This document shows positions 16,988 through 26,774 of a stretch of DNA of 64,000 nucleotides, piece by piece. Each line of letters begins with the position of its first letter. Within the stretch, counting starts at the first letter, position 1. A program made the translations under genes and the position numbers. This DNA comes from Desulfobacterales bacterium (GTDB lineage Bacteria > Desulfobacterota > Desulfobacteria > Desulfobacterales > JAFDDL01), in contig JAVEYW010000019.1 of the NCBI GenBank assembly GCA_034003325.1, forward strand, positions 25,712 through 89,711. Direction: 5' to 3'. The notes below the pieces were generated by a model. It was not told the DNA's origin, searched no databases, and worked only from the letters and a program-made list of their open reading frames with translations.

Positions 16988-17013
16988 AATATATGCCGGT
17001 CAGGTGAGCGGTC

Positions 17014-20000
17014 CTATTTGATGTTGCCGTGATATTCCTGAAGGGATCGCACGATCGGCTTTCCTTCCCGGCGGGCGGCGATGCCTTTGGCCGCCGCGAT
17101 GGCCGCCGCGGTCGTACTGATATAGGGCACCTTGTGCTTGATGGCGGCGCGCCGAATATTGGCGCCTTCTTCCGCACTTTTCCGGCCGCTCGGGGTATTA
17201 ACCAGTAAATCGATATGGCCGTTTTTGATGGCATCCACCAAATCCGGCCGCCCGTACCCGAGTTTTCGAATCGGCGTGGTTTCAATTCCCCTTTCACTCA
17301 GGAATTTATGGGTGCCTTCCGTGGTCATGATCGTAAACCCGAGTTCCCGGAAAAGGCGGACCGGTTCCAGCGCCGCGGTTTTGTCGCGGTCCGCAATGGT
17401 AAAGAGCACGCTGCCTTCAAGCGGAAGCCGCCCCTGAGTGGCCTCTTGTGCTTTAAAAAACGCTCGGCCATAGGAGTGGGATAATCCCAGCACCTCGCCG
17501 GTGGAACGCATTTCCGGCCCCAGCAACGGATCCACTTCATGGAACATATTGAACGGAAAGACGGCCTCTTTAACGCCGAAATGCGGAATCAGCCGATGCG
17601 TAAGCCCCAGCGACGAGAGCGGTGTGCCGAGCATTACCTGGGTGGCCAGTCTGGCCATGGCCACATTGCAGACCTTCGACACGATCGGCACGGTCCGGGA
17701 TGCGCGCGGATTGGCCTCCAGCACATACACGGTATTTTCAAAGATGGCATATTGAACATTCATCAATCCGACCACATTGAGCGCCATCGCGATTTTTCGG
17801 GTATACTCGCTGATGGTTTCGATATGTTTCGGGGCGAGGCTGACCGGCGGTATCACACAGGCTGAATCGCCCGAATGAATACCGGCCAGTTCAATATGCT
17901 CCATGACGGCCGGCACAAAGGCATCGGTTCCATCCGCGATCGCATCGGCTTCTGCCTCGATGGCATTATCCAAAAATTTATCAATTAAAATCGGGCGGGT
18001 CGGGGAGATATCGACGGCGCCTTCCACGTACCGCTTGAGCATCTCCTCGTCCAGAACCACCTCCATGCCGCGGCCGCCGAGCACATAGGAGGGCCTTACC
18101 ATGAGCGGGTATCCGATTCGATCGGCAATCTGCCCGGCCTCTTCGAGATTGCAGGCCATGCCGGATTCGGGCTGGGGAATGCCAAGTTCGCGCATGATGT
18201 GACGAAACCGGTCCCGATCCTCCGCCAGGTCAATGGTGTCCGGAGACGTCCCCAATATGGTCACCCCTTCGGCCGCCAATTCCGCGGCAATATTCAAGGG
18301 TGTCTGCCCCCCGAATTGGACGATGACACCCTCGGGTTTTTCTTTTTGGTAAATACTCAGCACATCCTCGACCGTAAGTGGTTCAAAATACAATTTGTCC
18401 GACGTGTCGTAATCCGTTGAAACGGTTTCCGGATTGCAGTTGACCATGATCGATTCGTAGCCCGCCGCTCGAATGGCCATTGCGGCGTGAACGCAGCAGT
18501 AGTCGAATTCGATTCCCTGGCCGATTCGGTTGGGACCGCCGCCCAGGACCATGATTTTTTTCCGGTCACTGACCGGCACCTTATCCGAGGCATTGTAAGT
18601 GGAGTAATAATAGGCCGCCTTTTCCACGCCGCTCACCGGTACCGGCTCCCATGCTTCCACGACGCCAAGGACGGTTCGTCGGGTTCGGATTTCTTTTTCC
18701 GTTATATTCAACAGTTGCGACAGATAGCGGTCTGAAAAGCCGTCCTTTTTTGCCTGAACCAACAACGCATCCGGCAATGCGTTGTCTTTATATGCCAAAA
18801 TTTGTTCTTCAAGATCCACCAACGCCTTCATCTGCTCGACAAACCAGCGTTTGATATGGGTTATCTCAACCAACCGATCAATGTCGGCGCCTTTTCGAAT
18901 GGCTTCATACATCAGAAACTGCCGTTCGCTCGTGGGCGTCAACAGCCGCACCATTAATTCCTCAAGAGACAATTCGTTAAAATTTTTGGCAAACCCTAAC
19001 CCATAGCGATTGATCTCCAGGCTGCGGATGGCTTTTTGCAATGCTTCCTTGTAGTTTTTCCCGATGCTCATGACCTCGCCGACCGCACGCATCTGCGTGC
19101 CGAGCTTGTCCTCCACGCCCTTGAACTTCTCAAAGGCCCACCGGGCGAATTTTACCACCACATAGTCTCCGGACGGCGTGTATTTTTCCAGCGTGCCATC
19201 CCGCCAATAGGGGATTTCATCCATGGTAAGGCCGCCGGCAAGCAGCGAGGATACGCGTGCAATGGGAAATCCCGTGGCTTTGGAGGCAAGGGCGGAAGAC
19301 CGTGAGGTTCGCGGATTGATTTCAATCACGACGATGCGGCCTGTTTTGGGGTCATGCGCAAATTGGACATTGGTACCGCCGATCACTTCAATGGCATCCA
19401 CGATGTCATAAGAATATTGTTGCAATCGTTGCTGAAGCGCTGAAGAAATGGTCAGCATCGGGGCCGTGCAATAACTGTCTCCCGTATGAACCCCCATGGC
19501 ATCCACGTTTTCAATGAAGCAGACGGTGATTTTTTGATTTTTGGCATCCCGGACGACCTCAAGTTCAAGCTCCTCCCAGCCCAGCACGGATTCTTCCACC
19601 ATCACCTGGCCGACCAGGCTCGCGGCAAGTCCGCGGGACGCCACCACGCGAAGCTCCTCCACGTTATACACCAGGCCCCCGCCCGTACCGCCCATGGTAT
19701 ACGCCGGTCGAATCACCACTGGATACCCCAGGGATTCGGCCGTTTTTTCCGCTTCCGCCAGAGTGGTGACGATTTCGCTTCGGGGCATATCGATGCCGAG
19801 GCGCTCCATGGTCTGCTTAAAAGCCAGCCGGTCTTCCCCGCGCTCAATGGCGTCCACGTTAACGCCGATGATTTTGACACCGTATTTTTCCAGGACGCCG
19901 GCGCGGTGAAGTTCCGAAGAAAGATTGAGCCCCGTCTGCCCGCCTAGATTCGGCAACAATGCATCGGGCTTTTCTTTGGCGATAATTTCGGTTAAAACCG

Positions 20001-20214
20001 TTAAATTGAGGGGTTCGATGTAGGTGGCATCGGCTATTCCGGGATCGGTCATGATAGTGGCCGGGTTGGAATTTACCAGAACAATCTCATATCCCATGGA
20101 ACGTAACGCCTTGCAGGCCTGCGTTCCGGAATAATCGAATTCGCACGCCTGACCGATGATAATGGGGCCTGAACCGATAATCAGAATCTTGTGAATGTCG
20201 TCACGTCCGGGCAT
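17014..20214 (-). CDS. carB: Carbamoyl-phosphate synthase large subunit
   Basis: Makes carbamoyl phosphate from bicarbonate, ammonia and two ATP, feeding pyrimidines and arginine. The 1066 residues contain the duplicated ATP-grasp halves: N-half GSGPIIIGQACEFDYSGTQA and RPAYTMGGTGGG; C-half GGGPNRIGQGIEFDYCC and RPSYVLGGRGMEVV. The C-terminal MGS-type allosteric domain follows (TTEGTHKFLSERGI, LVNTPSGRKS). No small subunit gene (carA) is in the window. The upstream neighbour is divergent, so carB is transcribed alone or with genes outside. Confidence 0.98.
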   Translation of the reverse strand: MPGRDDIHKILIIGSGPIIIGQACEFDYSGTQACKALRSMGYEIVLVNSNPATIMTDPGIADATYIEPLNLTVLTEIIAKEKPDALLPNLGGQTGLNLSSELHRAGVLEKYGVKIIGVNVDAIERGEDRLAFKQTMERLGIDMPRSEIVTTLAEAEKTAESLGYPVVIRPAYTMGGTGGGLVYNVEELRVVASRGLAASLVGQVMVEESVLGWEELELEVVRDAKNQKITVCFIENVDAMGVHTGDSYCTAPMLTISSALQQRLQQYSYDIVDAIEVIGGTNVQFAHDPKTGRIVVIEINPRTSRSSALASKATGFPIARVSSLLAGGLTMDEIPYWRDGTLEKYTPSGDYVVVKFARWAFEKFKGVEDKLGTQMRAVGEVMSIGKNYKEALQKAIRSLEINRYGLGFAKNFNELSLEELMVRLLTPTSERQFLMYEAIRKGADIDRLVEITHIKRWFVEQMKALVDLEEQILAYKDNALPDALLVQAKKDGFSDRYLSQLLNITEKEIRTRRTVLGVVEAWEPVPVSGVEKAAYYYSTYNASDKVPVSDRKKIMVLGGGPNRIGQGIEFDYCCVHAAMAIRAAGYESIMVNCNPETVSTDYDTSDKLYFEPLTVEDVLSIYQKEKPEGVIVQFGGQTPLNIAAELAAEGVTILGTSPDTIDLAEDRDRFRHIMRELGIPQPESGMACNLEEAGQIADRIGYPLMVRPSYVLGGRGMEVVLDEEMLKRYVEGAVDISPTRPILIDKFLDNAIEAEADAIADGTDAFVPAVMEHIELAGIHSGDSACVIPPVSLAPKHIETISEYTRKIAMALNVVGLMNVQYAIFENTVYVLEANPRASRTVPIVSKVCNVAMARLATQVMLGTPLSSLGLTHRLIPHFGVKEAVFPFNMFHEVDPLLGPEMRSTGEVLGLSHSYGRAFFKAQEATQGRLPLEGSVLFTIADRDKTAALEPVRLFRELGFTIMTTEGTHKFLSERGIETTPIRKLGYGRPDLVDAIKNGHIDLLVNTPSGRKSAEEGANIRRAAIKHKVPYISTTAAAIAAAKGIAARREGKPIVRSLQEYHGNIK

Positions 20215-20357
20215 CGGGACTCCTTTCGTTCATTTAATTATTATTACAAACTGTCGATATTAAATTCTTGTGAGGATTTCAGTTAAAATAAATAGACTAT
20301 GGGGTATTAAAGAAAAAAACATGCCAAATCAAGGGAGAATATTGCAAATTACAAACC

Positions 20358-20978
20358 ATGATGGCCACGCTGATCGATAGACATTTAACGAATGGAAAAG
20401 TAACCAACGTCATGAGATATACATTTTGCCCCTCCTGCGGCAGCCAATTCGAGCCTTTGCCTCAAGGAAAAGGAGGCCGCCAGTATTGCCATCATTGTCA
20501 TACCACTCATTACCACAACCCGACCGTCGGGGTCGCTGTCGTGTTGTTGGAAGATCATTGTCTATTGTTGGTGAAACGCAATGGCTCGTATCGGGATCAA
20601 TGGTGTATTCCCTGCGGCCATGTGGAATGGGATGAAGACATCCGCGCCTCCGCCGCTCGCGAATTTAAAGAGGAAACTGGCCTTCAGGTTTCGATCGGCC
20701 CCGTGTTGGCGGCATTTTCAAATTTTCACGACCCGTCCCATCAGACCGTCGGCATTTGGTTCTGGGGAATTCGTGACAGCGGGGCACTTACCCCGGGGTC
20801 GGACGCTGCCGACGCTAAATTTTTCCCCCTATCCGGTATTCCGGAGAACATGGCGTTTCCGACCGACATCCGCGTTTGCGAAGCGTTAAAAAAAGCGGAC
20901 ACCGACGGCGCTTTATATCAATGGCTCACTTCAGCCGTACAAATGGAGAGAAGCTTTTCTCTATTGCTTAGGGAATAA
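20358..20978 (+). CDS. Nudix hydrolase with N-terminal zinc ribbon
   Basis: Hydrolyses nucleoside diphosphates linked to another moiety; the substrate is unknown. The Nudix box spans 23 residues, beginning GHVEWDEDIRASAAREFKEE and ending TGL, an exact match to GX5EX7REUXEEXGU. In front of it, CPSCG and CHHC form a zinc ribbon (about residues 24-48 of this frame), as in NudC-like and ADP-ribose-type hydrolases. The start is uncertain: ATG 20358 or ATG 20412 (MRYTFCPSCG), neither with a strong ribosome site. A G10 tract begins at the stop (20979). Confidence 0.88.
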   Translation: MMATLIDRHLTNGKVTNVMRYTFCPSCGSQFEPLPQGKGGRQYCHHCHTTHYHNPTVGVAVVLLEDHCLLLVKRNGSYRDQWCIPCGHVEWDEDIRASAAREFKEETGLQVSIGPVLAAFSNFHDPSHQTVGIWFWGIRDSGALTPGSDAADAKFFPLSGIPENMAFPTDIRVCEALKKADTDGALYQWLTSAVQMERSFSLLLRE

Positions 20979-21018
20979 GGGGGGGGGGTGTTTTCCAGTT
21001 GGATATCGAATTAATTCT

Positions 21019-21075
21019 GTAACTGCTCAGTAGCCAGGAGACAGAATCCAGAATTCTGTATTCCTGAGTAGTTAC
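21019..21075. repeat. 57-bp palindromic dispersed repeat, copy 2
   Basis: It differs from the copy at 6860-6916 at only four positions and has identical length and ends. It lies 46 bases before the HDOD gene, nearly the same distance as copy 1 from the GGDEF gene. Confidence 0.85.
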
Positions 21076-21121
21076 TTAATTCTTTTATTATCAGAAGTTT
21101 TCTGGTAGATTTCAGGCTCGG

Positions 21122-22090
21122 ATGATGATGGGATATTTCGGTAAAGAAAAATCCGCTTCTCTTCATTCCCAATTTCAGAGGAGGATAACGGATAGGGAGT
21201 TTATGTCAATGGAACCGGAAAGACGGCTTTCGATTCTTCGCTCACATATCAGCAAGATGCCGCCGCTATCCCCCACCGTTTCAAAGGTACTGGCGTTATG
21301 CAACAAGCGGGATGCCTCACCCGTTGAATTGAACCGGGTAATCAGCATGGATCCCGTTCTGACCGGTAACGTCCTGCGGCTTATTAACTCGGCGTATTAT
21401 GGCCTGAGCCAAAAGGTTACCAGCGTGGTCAGGGCAATTACCATGTTGGGCATCAATACCGTCCGGAATCTTTTACTCAGCACGGCGGTTTTGGGCGCTC
21501 TGGGAAACCGGAAAAATTTCGACTCCCTGGACTCCGCACAATTCTGGGAACATTCCCTCGCCGCCGGTGTTGCGGCCAGATTGATTGCCGTCAAACACCG
21601 TGTTCCATTGGATCAGGTGGAAGGGTATTTTATTGCAGGATTGTTGCATGATGTCGGCAAAATCCCGCTGAACAATCGGTTCGCTGAAGAATTCAAGACC
21701 GCCTTGCATCTGGCGGATGAAAAGGGGCAGGCCCTGTTTAAGGCGGAACAGGAAATTTTTGGCCTTGATCACGCTGCCATCGGCAAGCTGATTGCGGAGA
21801 AATGGGGCCTGGGGGAGGAGATATCAGACACCATCGCGTTCCACCACACCCCCGCCGACTATAGCGGGTCGCATAAAAATTTTGTGTATCTCGTTACGCT
21901 GGCGGACTATTTTGTTAACACCTTGAGAATAGGGTTTTCGGGAAATCTGCATCGGGTGGAAATACCGCCGGAGGTTCTGAATTATCTGAAATCGAATTTG
22001 GGGTTGACGCTTCAGATTATCGAAACGATCATAAAAGAATTATCACAGGAAGTTGAAAAATCCCGCGTCTTTTTAACACTTACACAATAA
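21122..22090 (+). CDS. HDOD-domain signalling protein
   Basis: HDOD (HD-related output domain) proteins act in signalling and motility/stress control without known catalysis. The HDOD block starts at about residue 40 (ISKMPPLSPTVSKVLALC) and continues through ISMDPVLTGNVLRLINSAYYG. A conserved HD-like site LLHDVGKIPL is present, followed by FHHTP. No receiver or GGDEF domain is attached. Alternative start: ATG 21203 with GGGAG close upstream; ATG 21122 has no clear ribosome site. It may be functionally linked to c-di-GMP signalling, but the neighbours do not show it. Confidence 0.9.
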   Translation: MMMGYFGKEKSASLHSQFQRRITDREFMSMEPERRLSILRSHISKMPPLSPTVSKVLALCNKRDASPVELNRVISMDPVLTGNVLRLINSAYYGLSQKVTSVVRAITMLGINTVRNLLLSTAVLGALGNRKNFDSLDSAQFWEHSLAAGVAARLIAVKHRVPLDQVEGYFIAGLLHDVGKIPLNNRFAEEFKTALHLADEKGQALFKAEQEIFGLDHAAIGKLIAEKWGLGEEISDTIAFHHTPADYSGSHKNFVYLVTLADYFVNTLRIGFSGNLHRVEIPPEVLNYLKSNLGLTLQIIETIIKELSQEVEKSRVFLTLTQ

Positions 22091-22165
22091 GGCGTCATCG
22101 GGCCTGTTCCCTTTCGCCGTTCTTTGGGCGTTCGGAAGCGGCATCCTCTGCTGAAGGAGCGTTTT

Positions 22166-23086
22166 ATGAAGGTCAAATTTTGGGGTGTTCGCGGCTCCAT
22201 TGCGTGCCCGGGTCCGAAAACGGTCTATTATGGCGGTAACACGTCGTGCATCGAACTCTATTTCGAAAAAGCAGATCGGCTAATTATCATTGATGCCGGG
22301 TCCGGAATCCGCCCACTGGGACATGACCTAAAAAAAAGAACCCTATCGAAAAAAGGCCTGAAAGCGGATATCTTCCTAAGTCATACGCACTGGGATCATA
22401 TTATGGGGTTTCCCTTCTTTGACCCGATTTATCTGCCAGGCACCGAGCTGAATATATACGGCCCCGTGACTTATGAAGAAGAAACGCTGGAAAAAATCAT
22501 CGGCGCGCAATTGAGTTATCGTTATTTTCCGGTCCGCCACAGCGAATTGGCGTCAACGCTTCGATATCACCAGCTAAAGGAGTGTGAGATAGACCTGGGG
22601 GATGGCATTCATCTTAAAACGAAATTTCTCAACCACACATTGCAATGCCTCGGGTACCGATTTGAATATCAAGGAAAATCCTTGTGCACCGCCTTTGACA
22701 CCGAGCCTTTCCATAATCTTTTCGCCATGCCGGCAAATTCCCCGGACTACGATCCTTACGCCGTTGCGGAAGGAAAAAAAGCCGCAGATGAGGAAAACCG
22801 CCGCATCGTTGCCTTTTGCCTCGGGGCGGATATGCTGATTCATGACGCCCAATACAGTGAAGAAGAGTATGAAACCGATAAAAGAGGATGGGGGCACTCT
22901 TCCTTTGAGCATGCGATAGCGACGGGCACATTCGCAAAGGTTAAGAAACTCTATCTCTTCCACCATGATCCCGCCCGTTCGGACAAGGATCTGGCCACGG
23001 TTGAACATAAATGGCGGAAAAAGTCACCCGGCGACAACCGTCCCGACATTTATGTGGCCAAGGAAGGAGCAACGGTCGAGTTGTAG
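22166..23086 (+). CDS. Metallo-beta-lactamase-fold hydrolase
   Basis: Metal-dependent hydrolase of the group near PdeA/Lactamase_B_2 phosphodiesterases. It opens with MKVKFWGVRGSIACPGP, typical of the group. The metal site reads SHTHWDHIMGFPFF, further ligands are the His in KFLNHTLQCLGY and the Asp in AFDTEP, and HDAQYSEEEY with GWGHSS completes it. Such proteins are often found near signalling genes (here, HDOD). GAAGGAG six bases before ATG 22166 fixes the start. Substrate unknown; cyclic nucleotide is possible. Confidence 0.9.
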   Translation: MKVKFWGVRGSIACPGPKTVYYGGNTSCIELYFEKADRLIIIDAGSGIRPLGHDLKKRTLSKKGLKADIFLSHTHWDHIMGFPFFDPIYLPGTELNIYGPVTYEEETLEKIIGAQLSYRYFPVRHSELASTLRYHQLKECEIDLGDGIHLKTKFLNHTLQCLGYRFEYQGKSLCTAFDTEPFHNLFAMPANSPDYDPYAVAEGKKAADEENRRIVAFCLGADMLIHDAQYSEEEYETDKRGWGHSSFEHAIATGTFAKVKKLYLFHHDPARSDKDLATVEHKWRKKSPGDNRPDIYVAKEGATVEL

Positions 23087-23179
23087 TTTTCATTGATTCA
23101 TACCGGCCCGTTCCCGATAATTCACCGACGATTGATCTTCGAATTAAAAAATATTATATGGCTTCATTAACTGTATCAG

Positions 23180-23292
23180 ACCCTTTACCAGAAACATGCA
23201 CGCTTTTGCGTGTATCTTCACCGAAGGTGGGAGATGCCTTTTTTTGCATCCCGGCATCCCAGCTTCCCAGCAATCCGGCTTCGCCGGGTTAG
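23180..23292 (+). repeat. GCATCCCA-hairpin dispersed repeat, copy R2
   Basis: Full copy with 5' hairpin ATGCACG-CTTTTG-CGTGTAT, units GCATCCCG, GCATCCCA, GCTTCCCA and GCAATCCGG, and a 3' hairpin CCGGCTTCGCCGG then TTAGG. The closing AGG overlaps the ribosome site of pgi, 12 bases before its ATG. Confidence 0.85.
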
Positions 23293-23304
23293 GAGACCAT
23301 ACGC

Positions 23305-24939
23305 ATGAGCAGACCCCATCCCGCCGACCTTTCCGTTTGGAAAAAACTGGAAAAGCAAGCGCATACCATGAATCAATCCGAAAACCACCTGAAATATCTT
23401 ATCGAACAACCGGATAGACTTTCGGATTTTTCCCTCAAAGCCGAGGCGTTTTTTTATGATTTTTCCAGGCAACGCTTGAATGGCGTCACCCTCTCACTCC
23501 TTCTGGAATTGGCGAAAGAAAGAGATGTTCTTCAACAATTCAGCGCCATGCGCTCCGGAGCAATTGTCAACCGGACTGAAGACCGGGCCGCATTGCACAC
23601 GGCATCCAGAAGCTTTTCGGAACAACCCGTTTGGGTGAACGGGGTGAATGTGACGCCTGAAATCAGCCGAATTCGCATGCAGATAAAGGACTTTTCGGAA
23701 AAAGTGCATGCGGAAATCATCACCGGGTCCACGGGAAAGCCCTTTCGACATATCGTGGTCATCGGCATCGGCGGCTCCTATTTGGGCACGGCCTTCGTTT
23801 CCGAAGCACTGGATGCTTACGCGGATAAGGGAATGAAGATTCACTACCTTGCCAATGTGGACAGTCATAATTTCGGCAGCATCGCGCGAAAAATCGACCC
23901 GAAAGCAACGCTTTGGATCGTGATCTCCAAAAGCTATACCACGGCTGAAACCATGGCCAACGAAGCACTGGCCCGTGCGTTCATGCGTGATAAGGGGCTT
24001 GAACCGAACAAGCACTTTGTCACGGTCACCGCGAAGGGAAGCCCGGGGGACAAACCGGACAGTGGAGACATTCTGGCTTCCTTTCATATGTTTGATTTTA
24101 TCGGTGGTCGTTACAGCGTCACGTCCGCGGTCGGTGGTGTTCCGCTGAGCCTGCTTCTTGGTTTTGACCGGTTTGAGCGGTTTTTAAAGGGGGCGGAAGC
24201 GATGGATCAACACGCGGCCGATACACCCGCTTCCCGGAACATTCCCCTGATGGCGGCGCTGATATCGATCTGGAACAACAATTTTCTCAAGTATCCCACG
24301 CAAGCCATCATTCCGTATGCGGAGCCATTGAGCAAACTGGCACCTCATGTTCAGCAACTCAACATGGAAAGCAACGGAAAATCGGTTTCCGCTGACGGTT
24401 TGCCGATGACCATTGAAACCGGGGGAATTGTTTTCGGCGAGCCCGGTACCAATGCGCAGCATTCGTTTTTTCAACTGGCGCATCAGGGCCGCCCGTTTCC
24501 GGTCGAGTTTATCGGCGTCGTAACGCCCCAGTATACCCAATACACCCAGCTTTCCAAAGGCGTTACCAATCACCAGGAACTTTGGTCCAATCTGATTTCC
24601 CAGCCCAGGGCGCTGGCTATCGGAAAGGATAGCGATGATCCGGCCAGATTCTTTTCCGGAAACCGGCCTTCGGCCACTATTTTATTGGACGATCTCTCCC
24701 CGGAATCAGTAGGCGGGTTATTGGCCTATTACGAGGCCAAAACCGTGTTCGAGGCCTTTATCTGGGGAATCAACCCGTTTGACCAGTTCGGTGTGGAATT
24801 GGGGAAAAAACTGGCGTCCGGTATTCGTGAAGAAATGGCGCAAAAAAATCGGGACAGCAGCCATTCCTTTGACAAAACAGATACGATCTCCCGGTTTTAC
24901 CTGGACACACTTTTCGCAAATACCAAGCCAATAGGGTAA
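23305..24939 (+). CDS. pgi: Glucose-6-phosphate isomerase
   Basis: Interconverts glucose 6-phosphate and fructose 6-phosphate. The 544 residues and motifs fit the classical PGI family: IGIGGSYLGTAFVSEAL, VISKSYTTAETMAN, GGRYSVTSAVGG, ESNGKSVSADG, and GTNAQHSFFQLAHQG with the catalytic His. The C-terminus INPFDQFGVELGKKLA carries the catalytic Lys. Its AGGAG ribosome site comes from the end of repeat R2. An alternative ATG at 23368 would remove the first 21 residues but still leave a complete domain. Confidence 0.97.
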   Translation: MSRPHPADLSVWKKLEKQAHTMNQSENHLKYLIEQPDRLSDFSLKAEAFFYDFSRQRLNGVTLSLLLELAKERDVLQQFSAMRSGAIVNRTEDRAALHTASRSFSEQPVWVNGVNVTPEISRIRMQIKDFSEKVHAEIITGSTGKPFRHIVVIGIGGSYLGTAFVSEALDAYADKGMKIHYLANVDSHNFGSIARKIDPKATLWIVISKSYTTAETMANEALARAFMRDKGLEPNKHFVTVTAKGSPGDKPDSGDILASFHMFDFIGGRYSVTSAVGGVPLSLLLGFDRFERFLKGAEAMDQHAADTPASRNIPLMAALISIWNNNFLKYPTQAIIPYAEPLSKLAPHVQQLNMESNGKSVSADGLPMTIETGGIVFGEPGTNAQHSFFQLAHQGRPFPVEFIGVVTPQYTQYTQLSKGVTNHQELWSNLISQPRALAIGKDSDDPARFFSGNRPSATILLDDLSPESVGGLLAYYEAKTVFEAFIWGINPFDQFGVELGKKLASGIREEMAQKNRDSSHSFDKTDTISRFYLDTLFANTKPIG

Positions 24940-24979
24940 TCCTTTGAAACATTTCACACTTTGCAGGAAACCTTAGACC

Positions 24980-25360
24980 ATGATCGCAGACATTTTGACC
25001 CACCCCACATTTATCGCCTCGGTTATCTGTTTCATTCTCGGCAGCTTCGGCTACATTCTCTTTCGGCTTTGGTTCAGCCCGATGATGCAATATCGAAAAA
25101 CAAAGAAAAACATTCGCGCGGCGCTGATGGGTTTCGATTCAGCCGAATCGAAAAAAACGCAGTTGAGGCAATATGCCGCCACCTTATCGTCGGTTTATTA
25201 CGATACCCTTCCTTATTGGTATCAGTTGCTTCTCGAAAAGCGAAACGAAGATCCGATTCAGGCGGCTTCGTTGCTGATGAAGCTTTCCAATACGCGCGAC
25301 AAAACGCACGCTTCACGCCAGACCAAGGAAATCATGGCCTGTTTACAGTGTGAGAATTAA
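24980..25360 (+). CDS. Hypothetical single-pass membrane protein
   Basis: 126 residues: one N-terminal transmembrane helix (about 10-30, FIASVICFILGSFGYILFRL), then a basic cytoplasmic helical domain with no family I recognise. A Cys pair ends the protein (MACLQCEN). AGGAAA lies near the ATG. It follows pgi by 40 bases and could share its transcript. Confidence 0.68.
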   Translation: MIADILTHPTFIASVICFILGSFGYILFRLWFSPMMQYRKTKKNIRAALMGFDSAESKKTQLRQYAATLSSVYYDTLPYWYQLLLEKRNEDPIQAASLLMKLSNTRDKTHASRQTKEIMACLQCEN

Positions 25361-25472
25361 CGGAACGGTATTCAGCCGGGTTTTTATCCGCCATGGATTC
25401 CGGCTTGAATTGCATCGATAATCATTGGAAGGGTAATCCTATCATTGGATTGTTAATAACAAAGGCAAATAA

Positions 25473-26675
25473 ATGAAACATTCTGATTCTGATCGTGTTC
25501 CAGCATATGAAATAGAAAACCGTATTAACATCATACAACAAAAACTTCAAAAAACCGCTATCGGCGGACTGGTTGTGATTCAGCAAGTGGATTTGCTTTA
25601 TTTTTCAGGTACGGCCCAAAACGGATTTCTCTATATCCCGGCAACCGGCGATCCGCTGCTGATGGTTAAACGATACCTTCCCCGGGCGGTTAAAGAATCC
25701 TCGCTCAAACATATCCTTGAAATTAAATCTGTTAAGGAGGTTCCCGAGAGAATTTTGGATGGTTACGGCACTATCCCGCGAACCATCGGCTTTGAGCTGG
25801 ATGTTCTTCCCGTAAGAGAGTTTAATTTCTATCAGACGCTATTCCCCGATTCTTTGCTGGTGGACGGATCCGCTCTGATTCTGGAAACGCGAATGATAAA
25901 ATCGGTTTGGGAGATTGAGCAGATGCGTAAGGTCGCCGCGCTTTCCCATAAGACCTTTGAATTCATGCGATCGGTCATAAGGCCGGGCTTGAGCGAACTT
26001 GAATTTGCCGGCATGGGTGAAGCGTTTTCAAGAAAATGCGGTCATCATGGGAAAATACGCATGCGTGATTTTCAAGCACAGGTCTATGCCGGACATGTGT
26101 TGAGCGGAGAAAACAGCGCCATGCTGGGCTTGCTGGAATCTCCGGCCAGCGGAGCCGGAACGTCGGCGGCGTTTCCCTGCGGCCCGGGGTGGAAGCAATT
26201 AAAACGAAATGAACCCATATTCGTCGATTTTGCTTCTGCGTTTGACGGGTATCATATGGACGAAACCCGAATGTTTGCCATTGGGGCCATGCCGCAAAAG
26301 GCGTTGGATACGACGAAAGCATCCATAGAAATTCACAATGCCATTATAGAAACGCTGAAACCCGGCATGAGCGCTCACGAAATATTCGAGTTTGGACTTT
26401 CTGTGGCGCAACGCGCGGGTTATCAGGAATCCTATCTGGGGCCTGAAGGATATAAAATGACGTTTGTGGGGCATGGGATCGGGATGGAATTGGTTGAGCC
26501 GCCGGTGCTGGCCAGAGGAAAACACATATTGCTGGCGCCGGGCATGACCCTTGCCGTGGAACCCAAACTCGTGGTGAAGGATGAATTCATGGTCGGGGTT
26601 GAAAGCGTTTTTGAGGTCACAGAAACCGGCACCCGCCTTATTTCAGAAGTTCCGGTCGAGATCTTGATCGGTTGA
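25473..26675 (+). CDS. M24-family Xaa-Pro aminopeptidase-like metallopeptidase
   Basis: Cleaves N-terminal residues next to proline, or belongs to the creatinase-like non-peptidase branch. The creatinase N-domain fills residues 10-145 and the pita-bread catalytic domain 155-395. The five metal ligands are visible in order: Asp in VDFASAF, Asp in MDETRMF, His in GHGIGMELVEPP, Glu in AVEPKLVV, and Glu in GVESVFEV. The length of 400 is standard. The ribosome site is weak (AAAGGC). Cytoplasmic, no signal peptide. Confidence 0.93.
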   Translation: MKHSDSDRVPAYEIENRINIIQQKLQKTAIGGLVVIQQVDLLYFSGTAQNGFLYIPATGDPLLMVKRYLPRAVKESSLKHILEIKSVKEVPERILDGYGTIPRTIGFELDVLPVREFNFYQTLFPDSLLVDGSALILETRMIKSVWEIEQMRKVAALSHKTFEFMRSVIRPGLSELEFAGMGEAFSRKCGHHGKIRMRDFQAQVYAGHVLSGENSAMLGLLESPASGAGTSAAFPCGPGWKQLKRNEPIFVDFASAFDGYHMDETRMFAIGAMPQKALDTTKASIEIHNAIIETLKPGMSAHEIFEFGLSVAQRAGYQESYLGPEGYKMTFVGHGIGMELVEPPVLARGKHILLAPGMTLAVEPKLVVKDEFMVGVESVFEVTETGTRLISEVPVEILIG

Positions 26676-26774
26676 CGACATCCCTGTTTTTTTGCCCCGC
26701 CACCTTTTTACAGTGGCTTTTCGTCGGGCAACGGTTCGGTTCAGAAGTGAGAACCGGGACCGCATTGCCAGCCT

